Shown: positions 1 through 14,200 of the stretch, piece by piece
How positions within the stretch are numbered: the first letter of the stretch is position 1
Layout: the number at the start of each line of letters is the position of its first letter
DNA from: Erpobdella octoculata
Lineage: Eukaryota; Annelida; Clitellata; Hirudinida; Erpobdellidae
Length of the DNA: 64,000 nt
Assembly: GCA_963978895.1 (NCBI GenBank)
Contig: OZ022240.1
Span: 5,886,624 to 5,950,623 of the forward strand
Direction: 5' to 3'
Translations under genes and position numbers: made by a program
Notes under the pieces: generated by a model
Databases searched by the model: none
Seen by the model: only the letters and a program-made list of their open reading frames with translations
Told to the model about the DNA's origin: nothing

Positions 1-13
1 TGTGATTTACTTG

Positions 14-102
14 TAGTGCCATTAAACTTTATTTTTGTTACGTTTTTTTTTTCCAACTTTATAGGCAAGTGTTTTTAACACTTTTTTTATATTTAATAAT
101 GT
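14..102 (+). repeat. Intronic direct repeat, copy 1 (about 89 bp)
   Basis: Near-identical to 1046-1133, differing by one T in a T-run. Both copies lie in introns of the DDX43-like gene, upstream of different exons. The block starts TAGTGCCATTAAAC and ends TTTAATAATGT. Confidence 0.9.
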
Positions 103-130
103 CATTATAATTACTTCCTTCGACTTGCAG

Positions 131-2420
<2,290 letters not shown>

Positions 2421-2994
2421 AGAGAAGTCGTGGTGGAAGAACATTTGCTTAAATTCCTTTTTTGGGTTTTTTCTTAGGAAGCTTGTCATTTTGTGAAGTC
2501 TCATGTTTTTTTGTTTTATTTTTGTTCACTTTGACACTATGATCTCATGATCTCGTGCTGCTTTTGAAACGAATAAATAGTGGGCCTGTGGAACCCACCC
2601 GAGTTGTGTATCGGACTCGACTCTCTAGTCTTTCTGTTTTCTTCTTGTTCTTCCTGGTGATGTACAAAAACAGATTAGGGTTGTATGTGGCTCGATTGCC
2701 CGAAATGCACCCACTGCTATTTTGCCTCAGAAATAAACAGATCAATTCAAACTGTGTTTAACTTTTTTTTTAATTTAAAAATCGTTAATTCAAAACAACC
2801 TTTCAGAAGAGACTTTATTTAATAGGTATTTAAATATTGCCCAAAAGTTATTAAAAAAAAATAGTTCGGCAAAAAGTAATGAGAAAGAAGCCAATGTTTT
2901 TGGATGGATTGTATGTGAACGAGAAATAGAAATATAAACCTCTTGCAAACATGCACAAATTAATTATATATATATACAAATACAATGTCGGCAT
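2421..2994. other. Convergent intergenic / 3' UTR region
   Basis: Lies between the DDX43 stop and the LRR-gene stop. It holds AATAAA-like hexamers on both strands (for example AATAAA near 2571 and 2732) but no convincing coding signal. Probably the two 3' UTRs. Confidence 0.5.
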
Positions 2995-5926
2995 TCAATT
3001 AAGAAACAAGCACTTATCAGGACATTTGTATTGTATCGTTGGAATGCAAATTTTAGATCCGCAAAGCGATTGCAACTCCTCGTAAGATGTCGACCAATCA
3101 CGTCGTCCGGTCAGTAAGTGATTGCCGCACCACGAACAGCGAGAAACCCTTGACAACAAATCTGAATGTAACAATTTTTTTTTAAAAAGATCACTTTTTG
3201 GTAATATTGTACATCTTTTATTTTTTGTGAAATCAAAATCGAATGAACTGAGTAATCATCTTGAGTACAGCAAAAACATCGCAGCAAACTTGAAAGCCGC
3301 AAAGAAGTTAATTTCTTAGCAGGAGATCGGTGCAGTTTTTCAATTTCAGAAAACGAAATTGATAATAATTTGACGAGTACAATTCTGGACCACCCACCTT
3401 TAAGTGCCCTTGGAAGTACTCCGAACTGCCATCTAATGTCTTTCTTAATGATCTCCAGAGAACAAAGATGTTGCAAACTTGAAGCACCGAGTGCAGTTTC
3501 GATCTTAAACTTTTCGGACGAATGCGGCATGCTCTGCAAGCTGGTTTTCAAGACGGCAAACTTGTTGAATTCTACTTTTTGTGGAAAATATCGTTAAGGA
3601 AATATGATTTGGTGGAATTTCGTATTAAATAAAATTCTTCAATTTGCATGAAAAAATTGCAACATGCAATAACAAGAATGGATAGATTTTATTATATTAA
3701 AATTGTGATTTGCTTGTGTTGTATTAAAAATACAGATTTTTTAGGCGACCGGCAATGGTCGTAATAAATTTTTAAAAGTGTGGACCTCTTTCTATAAAAA
3801 AAATGTGAACCTATTAAATATAAATCCTTGCATGGGGGAACAAACTAGACGTAGTAAACATATCTAAGGAAATTATATAACTAATTAAAACTAAAATATA
3901 CTAATTAATTTATATAATACACTAATTAATAATATAATTAAAAAAACTTAAAAAGAGAATGTTTTAAAAATAACAGTATTTGCTTTAAAAACAGTCCATA
4001 AAAAAACGCATTTGAAACAAAATAAAAACTCACAAGCAAGCCTGCAGTTCTTGAGATATTTAATGGAATGAGAAAGATAATTAAGTTCGTTATTGTCAAA
4101 CTGAGCGATTCTCAGATTGCTCAAGTTGCCGATATCTCGTGGAAGAATTTTTAATCTGTTTTTAAGTGTTTTGAAAATAACTGATTCCACAGATAATTGA
4201 TTATTCTGCTAAATTCTTAGATTTTATTAGCATCTTGAAGTATGTTAAATCAGTCTTGCCACGTACAATATGAATACAAGATAGATTCTATCGTGATATA
4301 TCAAAGTAGTTTTGATGGTCCCATGAGCTTTGATATAACACGATAACACTTTATTTCTAAATGGTCCTAATCATGTCTTACTCTGATAAAAACATTCTGA
4401 GAAGGGTCTTGATAACATATTTTCTCAGCATTTTTTGCCTTCAGTTACAGTGGATTCCCGCATAACGAAACTAATCCATTCCATAACCTGTTCTTTATGA
4501 GGAATTCCTTAAATTTGTTTTTAAAATGAACAATTATTACCTATTGTGTGAAATATTGAGAATGGAGAGTTGATGGCAGAATGTGAGTTCATCTGGAATG
4601 ACTGATAAGTAACAGTATGATACATCCAGCTTGCTGAGGTAAACAAAATTCTTCATATTTCTTGGAAGAAAGATTAAGAAATTCTTGCATGCAACTAAAA
4701 CCTGATATTTAAATATATAAAAATCTGTGTAATACAAAAATTAGTTATAAAATAGTCATGCTTCCTTTAATGTTAGCCAAAATTTGGAAACATTTTAGGT
4801 AGAGGTTTCTTGGTTGTGAAATTTTCAAAATTTTGATTGGATTCTTTTTATCTAAAACTATTTTTATTTATGCCCAATTCATCACAATGGTACTCTATTA
4901 TGATATCAGTAAATGGTCAAATTATTGAAATAAATCAATCAATATATGCTAAGTATGTATGATGTGTTACATCAATTAAATAAATCAATACATGTTATGT
5001 ATAATGTGTTACAACCTTCAAGCTGAATAAGAAGCATATTTCCTCGGGCAAATATAGCAGTTTATTTGAGCTGAAAAATATAAAAATAATGTGGGGTTTA
5101 TAATAACATAAACACACAAGATAGTGTAAAAAATCAACAAAGTTTAAATGAATGCAACAGATTTTTTATATTTTAGAAAGAAAAATCAAATTGTAAAATA
5201 ATTTTTAATCAAAATATAAAAAAAAACCTCAAATCAAGTTCCTCTAAAAAGGTTAACTTTGAAATTTCAGAAGAAACAAAATTCATGCAGTTGCATGACA
5301 AATCAAGTCTTTTTAAATTTTGTATGCGACTGACACATGATGGTAAAATTTCAAATAGATTGCCATCTAAGCCGAGATCTTCTAGATGCTTTAGGTTGCT
5401 GAGAGAATCCTGAGAAATATTTGAAGATATTATATCCACGCCTCAAAATAATGACATTATATTAAAAAACTATAATTTTATTCAATGCATCTTTTTATAT
5501 TGCCAATTTGTAAGATTTCACCATTTTACTTAAAGATATTTAGCATCTAAATTATCAAAGGTAGAAATATAACTTTCCAAGTAAAAATGTTAACACTAAC
5601 AGGCAAATCAAAAAGCAAGTTATTGCCAAGATTTAAAACTCTGAGCCCTTTCAAACATCCCAGTTCTGCTGGAAGGTGGGTTAAGAAGTTGTGTGAAAGA
5701 TTAAGTTCCAGAAGGTTTACACTGAAATATCCAAGTCGGGCTGGGCAGGCATATAGCTTCTGATGGCTTAATAAATAAATGTTGATTTTTTTAATTTCTA
5801 GACACTGCTTCAAACAAGAAATAATAGAAAATACCTTAAATCTAAAATTTGAATTATTGACGAAGTTTTTGAAGGCTTATTAATGCACTTCCACTTTCCC
5901 TCAGTCAAACTACGACTCATCGTCAT
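2995..5926 (-). CDS. Leucine-rich-repeat protein with C-terminal Cys cluster (LRRC58/LRR1-like)
   Basis: Exons on the minus strand: 5835-5926 (ATG), 5601-5766, 5228-5409, about 4541-4701, 4034-4155, 3398-3574 and 2995-3161 (stop). Most junctions restore perfect 22-24-residue LRRs: exon 1/2 gives ILDLSHQKLYACPARLG, exon 2/3 gives NLLFDLPDSLSNLKHLEDLG, exon 4/5 gives ISHNRLKILPRDIGNLSNLR. After about eight LRRs come an SLQHLC...LPRALKDLL segment and a Cys-rich end (CSWC ... C ... CPDKC) that could bind zinc, a layout I know from LRRC58-type proteins. The exon 3/4 junction is out of phase for the obvious splice sites (phase 2 into phase 0 or 1), so a micro-exon, unusual donor or lesion may exist there. 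No signal peptide or membrane segment. Partners and function unknown. Confidence 0.8.
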
Positions 5927-6785
5927 ATCATATCCAAAAAGTCTGAATTCTATAGAGCATTATCACACGCGCCACTTCTGAACATATGAGGCTGAATGGA
6001 AAATTCCCACCAATATATACATAGGTACACAGCTGAAAAACAATACCAAAAATACCAAATCGCTCAGTGCCTTGGCTTCAATGACACACGGCGATCTGCA
6101 AAAGTGAAATATGGCTGTTGTTAGGTACCCATTTATGGTACGGTTTGCAAACTTAAAAATTATATTAGAGCAGACTGAGTGGTTCCCAACACGCTAGAGG
6201 TTGCCCCTGGTGGTATACCTCTAAACCAAGCACATATCCTATAAAGTTGATTTATTACGGAATCTCCTATTACACACGGGTACACATATACACTCAAAAA
6301 TTCACATTATATATATTTATTACGTATCCTAGCAGTAACAGATTTTTTACTTTTGTTTTCCATGATTGTAAGCCGGTCTCTGAATTTCATCAGCTGTTGT
6401 GGCCAGGTCCGTTTCCATGCAGTTTCATTTTCACTTAAGAAGTATTTAAGCAGGTAATGATAAAATAGGCGATTACGATCTAGTTTTGATTATGTAAATT
6501 ATTTCACTAAATCATTCAGAAATGTTAGCTGAAAAAAACCCTGGGTTTGTGGTGGGGACGTAAATATCATCCTACGGCCCACATCCTGGCCACAAGGATA
6601 ACATTTTATAGACATTGTATTACTTTATTACTTGCATATTTATTTATTGTTCATATTTATTATTTTTTTATCATGGCATATAACCATTTATTTCATTTTT
6701 GTATTTAAACAGTAAAGCCTCAGATTCGTTTATGACATTGGCGTTAAATAAATTTGATTTGTGGATGGCTTCATCCTGTAGATGT
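5927..6785. other. Intergenic stretch upstream of the LRR gene
   Basis: Presumed promoter side of the LRR gene. A minus-strand block at 6056-6095 has an acceptor-like CTTTTGCAG before it and a GT donor after it, and an acceptor-like CAG lies just upstream of the LRR ATG. It could therefore be a non-coding first exon. The rest (6100-6785) shows no open frame or repeat I recognise. Confidence 0.3.
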
Positions 6786-6789
6786 ATTA

Positions 6790-7862
6790 TTAAATGTTAT
6801 TAAATGTAAATTTGTAATGCGCTTTTTTTACAAAATCACAAAAGCGCGTCGCGTCAAATCATAAATTTAGGAATAAAGTTCGGTCTTGAGCAACTTCCTG
6901 AAACCGCCGAGGTCCAAAGCTGGATTCCTCAGGTCAGCAGATAGGCTGTTCCAAACAACTGGACCAGCAGTGGAGAATCCGCGCCTGCCGAGAGTCGTTG
7001 TCTTTGACGATGGAACGAACAAGTCGCCAGCCGCCGCCGATCGAAGGTGGGATCGACCAGCAAGCGTTGAGATCAGTACACACAGTTGCTGCAGGTAGAC
7101 CGGAGCCGTGTGGTGGAGGCACTTGTATACCATCAGACCCAACTTGAACTGAATTCTCTGCGGGAAAGGAAGCCAGTGAAGTTGCGTCCGCATGAGATCT
7201 GATACGGGAGACCAGCCGGGCAGCTAAAGAACAAGACGAGCGGCTGCTCGGAGAATGGATTGAAGCCTATTGATTTGAAACTGTCTAAGTCCGGCCATGA
7301 CACCATTACAGTAATCAAGCCGGCTGTGCACGAGTGCTCTGATGAGTGAATGGGCGGAGTCCGTGGTGAGGCTACAGCGGACGACGCGCAGTTGACGGAG
7401 ATGATAGAAGCATGAACGAGTAAGATGAGAGATGTGTGTTTCCATAGACAAGCTACTGTCGCCCATCACGCCAAGATTACGAACATAAGTGGAGGGCCTG
7501 ACTGAGACACCAGATCCCCCTTCGGACAGAAGCTGAGTCCACCAGGCGAGCCCAACCAGATCACTTCAGTCTTAAAAGGATTGAGTTGCAAGCGATTGCT
7601 CGCCATCCAAGTTCCAATCTCGCTGATACATGCAGACATCCTAGGGACCAGATCGAACACGACGCTGGCGGGGAGTGATCATAAATCTGCAGGTCGTCAG
7701 CATAAGAATGGACAGAAAACCGATATTTCGTGGCAATATGTAGGACGTCAGCGGAATAGAGAAGAAACAACAACGGGCCCAGAACGGATCCCTGCGGGAC
7801 GCCACATAGGACAGAGTATGTAGACTCTTGTTTAACCATCCGGCCACACATGGATTCCGTGT
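6790..7862 (-). mobile_element. 5'-truncated non-LTR retrotransposon (CR1/L2-type LINE), decayed
   Basis: Read on the minus strand, successive frames give the last part of a reverse transcriptase: GVPQGSVLGPLLF, SYADDLQIY (catalytic YADD), NRLQLNPFKTEV, SRLDYCNGVM, then the C-terminal LHWLPFPQRIQFKL ... GPVVWNSLSADLR block typical of CR1/L2-group LINEs. At least three frame changes show it is a pseudogene. The 3' end includes a GCGC-containing UTR near 6800-6866. The N-terminal endonuclease is absent. It lies between the USP48 and LRR genes. Confidence 0.88.
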
Positions 7863-8273
7863 GAACTAAATTAATATATATAAAGAAACCTTCGGCAAAA
7901 AGAAGATTGTTCTTCAAAAACTAGTTACAAACCTCATGGTCCCTCGAAAGCAACATTCATTAACACAAAATCTCCAATTATAGACAAACACTGTGATGCT
8001 TATATAAACAAGATTGACTGTCGACTCTTTAATAAAACAAAATAAAATACCAATGTATTCTAGAAAAGAAAAATTTTTTCGCAAATGCATTCGAGAATTA
8101 AATTTTCATAAGAATGGAAATAGTCAGAATTCAGATGTATCCAAATTATCCAACAAGGCCTGTCCCTTTGAAGCCTTCTTCTATACCTATGACAAATAAA
8201 TAAATAATACAAATTTCATCAATAAGTTTAATTTCTCCATGGATCTATGCCACATTAAAAAATGGCTGGGATA

Positions 8274-11200
8274 CTACATATCAATAATAAAGGGTTGCCT
8301 ACCTCCTGTAGTATTAACAATGAAATTTTCGTCAGAGTCTTCGTGAACCTGGAAGAAAAAATTGTTTTTAATAGTAATAAATCACCAGAGGTGGGCACTA
8401 TTTCAAATACAAGTATTTAAAATATGTATTTTCCAAATAAAATACGTATTTTATTTGGTATTTAAATACCGATGATGTAGTATTTGGTATTTTAATTATT
8501 TTTTTAGAGTATCTGTATTTTAAAAAACACATCAAAATACTTTATTAAAAATACTTTTATGTTTCAATTTGTAAAACAAAACTTTTTACATAGAATCTTG
8601 ACTATTTAGTCACTTCATTTTACTTTTAACATGGACTCGGTCTTTACATTTCATGTTTTGTTTTCGGGGGTTGGACATGTTTTTTTATTCAGCAGGTTAT
8701 CAACCACAGTCACCAAAGCTTTTCATAATTCATCAAATATCTACGTTACGCTTTTTTTCACCTGATCATTACTCTGGTTTAAACCACATTCACCGTGGTT
8801 TGGTTCAGGGGCTCATCTGTTGTAGGTCTGTCTAAGTCTCTAAGACTTAGGACTTAGACTTAGAGTCTAAGTGAACAAAAAAGCGCAACTGAGATATTTG
8901 ATGAATTTAAAAAAGGTTTGGTGAGTGTGGTTCATAACCTGGTGATTAAAATAACAAGCCCGTTGCTACTGCGCCATATATAACATATATTATATATATA
9001 TGTTATATTTATCTTTGATTTAAATTTTACTGCTTCCTCTGAGAGCAGCTTAATCAAACATGAAAAAAATGATTACTAAAAAAATCACACAAGCTCGCCA
9101 CTTATCCTTCAATCGTTTTGCAACAAAACTTCTAAATCAGTTAAAAATGAGCGAAAGAAATTCTGTCGAAAGTATTGTGCAAGGGACTAAAAGAAGCCGT
9201 GGCTAAGCAATTCCGGTCTTATTTGAATCTTGACATTGGTGTTAGCGACTACATCTATGCAGCTGTATCTCATCCTTTTTAAATTAAGATGCATCTATGC
9301 AGCTGTATCTCATCCTTTTTTAAATTAAGATGTGACCCAGCGGACAGTCTGGAAAGAATAAAAAGTCTTTTTCTGGTGAGAACTAAAGAAGAACTTGCAG
9401 GTGTAACTAACACCGAGAAAAGTAGAACATCTGATTTAGTCATGCTAGAAAGTAATGATTTTTTTTCCTTTGAAAGTGTAGCAACTTCATCAAATGAACT
9501 TGTCACAGATGTTGAAGTTTTTCAATATCTTGATGATATTTTACACAGGTATCCTACAGTGAAGCGAAGTTTTTCAGATACAACACTGGGATAGCATCTT
9601 CTGCGCCGGTTGAGTGGCTGTTTTCATATGCAGGATGGTACTCAACAAAAAAAGAGCATGTATGACTGATGAAAATTGTCAGCAGCAGTTACTGTTAAAG
9701 GCAAACAACGAACTAGTTTTGTGATTCGTTTGTGGAAATTTTTTTTATTTCTCAGATTATGTGTGTCGAATAAATTGTATTTGTACTTTAAATAAAAGTA
9801 TTTTCAAATACGTATTTGGTATTTTAGTATTTTGAAGTCCTTGAAGAAGTATTTGGTATTTTAATTACTTTTCTAGAGTATTTTGGTATTTAAAATACCT
9901 TGTACTATTAAAATGCTACTATTAAAATTAAATAATCTAATAAATAAACAAAATTCACCTCCAGTTTAATGAGAGCCTCAGGAGGTACACACAGTTCCTC
10001 TAATGTACAATCATCTCCGATCAGTTCTCTACCGTCCATGTACAAAACCTGGTTGGTTTTGTAAACTTGAAAGAGTCTGAAGATCTGTTAAGAGTTGATA
10101 ATGTTCGTCTTAACACACAGGCAAACTATTAATAACATGCTAATAAAGAAACAACACTCTCCTGAAAAATAAAGTGACTATTGAACAACAATTAAATGAC
10201 GCGTAAGCTAGCTAATCTGTTCCAGTTAGAAGACTATGGATAAATTCAGCGGTTTTACAGGTAAAGGAAGATTAAGTTTTATGCATATAAAGAGACGAAA
10301 ATAACCTCAAAATTTAGTTGTCTGAGAGTCATGGTGGAACTAACCACCACTTCTTTCTCTGCTCTACTTTTCGACCTTCTCCCGCTTCTCCTGACAGCAG
10401 AACAGCACTCCAGTCGCTGATACTTCTCGCCGGGGATCGTACTGCTCTCTTCATCCAGCTTCCGTTTTCTCTGCTGCGATGAGTTAAAAACGAGAGACGT
10501 TTGGTGAAGCAGCAATTCAAAATATGGTAGCATCCGCAAGTCAAAATATAATAGCAGCCGCAACTCAAAATATAATAGCAGCCGCAACTCAAAATATAAT
10601 AGCAGCCGCAACTCGACAATCGAACAAGCTGCGGAAAAGTTCTTGCATTAGACCCATAACAACACAGCCCACTGCTGACACATCGTCAATAAGCGCATTG
10701 ATAAAAAAGCATGTCCAGTATTTTTAAAATTCCACTTTCAAACGACAATAATGAAAAAAAAATGGTTTCAAACCTTCTCATCAGAGTAAGGTTTGTCCTG
10801 CATCTCAACGTTGTACGAATTGACCATTTTGTTGGTCGGATTGTTGTTGTTAAGAGACGAGTTTGTAGTCGCAGAATTTTGGTAAGTCGCTGCTGCGGAA
10901 GCTGCGTCTGCTTCTGCTCCGTCGAGTCGGCAGACGTAAATTTTGGCTTTCTCGTATTTGTACCTGCTTTCCAGTACTTCTCTTTGTCTCTCTTCTAGGC
11001 ACTCGACACATAGTTCTGGCAAAAAAAAATAATGATGAACTTCTTCGAAAAAGAAACAAATAACTTTTTTTAAATTTGAAAAATCTATTAAACAAATGAA
11101 AAAAAATTACTCAATTATTGTGATTACGAAAATAAATAGCAACCAAGCGATTGACATCATGTTACAATTGAACCATGTTAGTATTTTCAATCACATTACA

Positions 11201-14200
11201 ATTGAACCATGTTAACATATTCATTAACCTTGAACCAATTTTCAACAATGCTAGTATTTTGAACCACGTTACAACAGAACCATGTAACAATTGAAATATA
11301 TAGTTGAGATCCTGCAATAAAATCTATTTAATATAATAAAGCTGTAAAAGAGTTCTATTACTGGCTCTTACAAGTTTTAAAAACAGGGGGGTTGTTGAAC
11401 ATTTAAAAGACACTGATAGAAAGGTTTAAAAAAATTCTTCAAAATTTTGATGACAAAATATCTGTTCTAAAGAAAAACAAACACAACCCATAGCTGTTCT
11501 TGTAATGCCTTGAATAACTTTATTCATTTACAATAATGGTCAAATTTATTTGTAACATTGGTTCAATTGTAGCATGAGCCAATTGTACATGGAACAATTG
11601 CAGTATGGGTCAATAGTCTCATTGGGTCAATAATCTCATTGGATCAATAGTATCATTGGGTCACTTGAGCCAATTGTACACGGAACAATTGCAGTATGGG
11701 TCAATAGTCTCATTGGGTCAATAATCTCATTGGATCAATAGTCTCATTGGATCAATAGTATCATTGGGTCACTTGAGCCAATTGTACACGGAACAATTGC
11801 AGTATGGGTCAATAGTCTCATTGGGTCAATAATCTCATTGGATCAATAGTCTCATTGGATCAATAGTATCATTGGGTCACTTCAGCCAATTGTACACGGA
11901 ACAATTGCGGTATGGGTCAATAGTCTCATTGAATCAATAGTATCATTGGGTCAATAGTATCATTGGGTCACTTGAGCCAATTGTACACGGAACAATTGCA
12001 GTATGGGTCAATAGTCTCATTTGGACAATAATCTCATTGAATCAATAGTCTCATTGGATCAATAGTATCATTGGGTCACTTGAGCCAATTGTACACGGAA
12101 CAATTGCAGTATGGGTCAATAGTCTCATTGGGTCAATAATTTCATTGGATCAATAGTCTCATTTGATCAATAGTATCATTGGGTCAATAGTATCCTTGGG
12201 TCACTTGAGCCAATTGCACACAGACCAATTGCAGTATGGGTCAATAATCTCATTGGGGTCAATAATCTCATTGGATCAATAGTCTCATTGGATCAATAGT
12301 ATCATTGGGTCACTTGAGCCAATTGTACACGGAACAATTGCAGTATGGGTCAATAGTCTCATTGGGTCAATAATCTCATTGGATCAATAGTCTCATTGGA
12401 TCAATAGTATCATTGGGTCACTTGAGCCAATTGTACACGGAACAATTGCGGTATGTGTCAATAGTCTCATTGGATCAATAGTATCATTGGGTCAATAGTC
12501 TCATTGGGTCAACAGTCTTATTGGATCAATTTTCATAGAACCAAACTAAAAAAATGTCATTAAATGAAAAAGACATAAAACATTGATTTACCAGGAGAAG
12601 ACACAACGTGGTAAGAAGGATCTGATGAAACTTCGCACGAAAGTTCAACATAAATTTCTTGATCAACACATATGTAACTCCTCAATATCTCCCATTCTTC
12701 ACTCCATAGTAATACATATTCCCTGGAATGTTTAGAAAATGTATTTTCATGGTCTCACAACTTATTTTTATAAAAATTATAACACATTTTATTTCAAAAA
12801 ATAAATAATCATATACTCTTATCTTTAATCACGACTGAAAAGAATGAAGTTTAGCACATTAAAATTTAAAACACGCAAGCGGGTAGCAGGTAAAACTGGG
12901 TGATTCCCTAAGCAAGAGCTATTCCTGTTAGCTTTTGTGCCAAAGTGGTGCCACGAGCCAATCACTCGGTAAACACAATCGGAACTAATACAACGACCAA
13001 GGAGCACCAACTTGTCAACTTCACTGACTGCGTCAAAGTCCCACAGGTCGAAGAGAAGCTTGCGATGGTGACAGAGTAGGAGATTATTACAGACGGACAT
13101 CGGCATTTCGTTCCTGCTCGCATCTCTGTTGGAGAAAAATTGACCGATATTATTCATCGAGATAGTTTTACAGATTTCTCTTCTTAGTCTCTTAGAGCGA
13201 CATCCTCAAGAGTGAACGAACACTTTTGTTCGGCACGGAATCTCTTAAATTCGTACGTGGCCTATAGTAGTTCATCTCCGAGGAATGGACTATTTTGCTC
13301 TTCCCCGAGGGTGTCCACGCTTCAGGACTTTTACTGTATTTGCATCTAGCAGATGATTCTGAAGAAAATTCTCACATTTCAATAACCGTGCGAAAAAGCA
13401 GATTTTCGTACCAAATAATAAAAAGTATACAAAAGTTATTACCAGAAAATATCACAAAACTCGAATTACTTGTAGCATTTTTTCCATCTTTCAATGAACA
13501 TAGACGAGACTAGATAATAGCGAAGGTTCTGTTGCTGCTGCAACTGCTGATTGGCGTGGCACGTTTCATTGGGCTGCGGCTTAACGGGATCGTCGACAAC
13601 TTCCGGACACTGGAAACTGTCAGTAACCTCAGAAGTTTCCCGACCCGGAGAATCTGCGATGACCATGGCACCGTCCTCATTGACGTGTGTCGTAGAATGT
13701 TGTTGTTGTAGCTCGCTGCAGTTGTTGTTGCTGTTGTTGGTGGTAGAATCGATTTCGTTGCTGTTCTGCACGTCGGACTGTTTGGGCTGCAGTTTATTTG
13801 AAGAGGTTTCGTTCAAGTATTTCTGTTGTTTTTTAAGTAAGGAGAGCTGAGGTCGTTTCCTGTTCAGGTACAAATCGTTGAGCAGCTGCTTCAGCTGTGC
13901 AGCTTGCTGTTTTGATTCGTCGAGAAAAAGTCTTTCCTGAAGAGATTTGTTCTGCAAGATAGATATTCAAAAATATATATATAAATATGTTTTAAGTATT
14001 CAATACATACATTGCAATTAAATTAATGTCATTCACACTGACAAGTAGCATTATAAAAGCGAATGTTTGTTACATTTTTACAATAAATATCTTCCGAGTC
14101 GGCACACTAAATAATGCAGAAATAATAATTCAAAGATAACGAATGCAAATTATGAAACAACAGAAAGAATTATATCGATAAATAATTACACGAAAGACTA

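Noticed and set aside
10711..10998. Plus-strand Cys/Val-rich ORF
   Set aside because: Antisense of USP48 exon 24, which is supported by splice phase and homology.
13551..13850. Plus-strand Cys/Leu-rich ORF
   Set aside because: Antisense of the Gln/Asn-rich USP48 exon 21.
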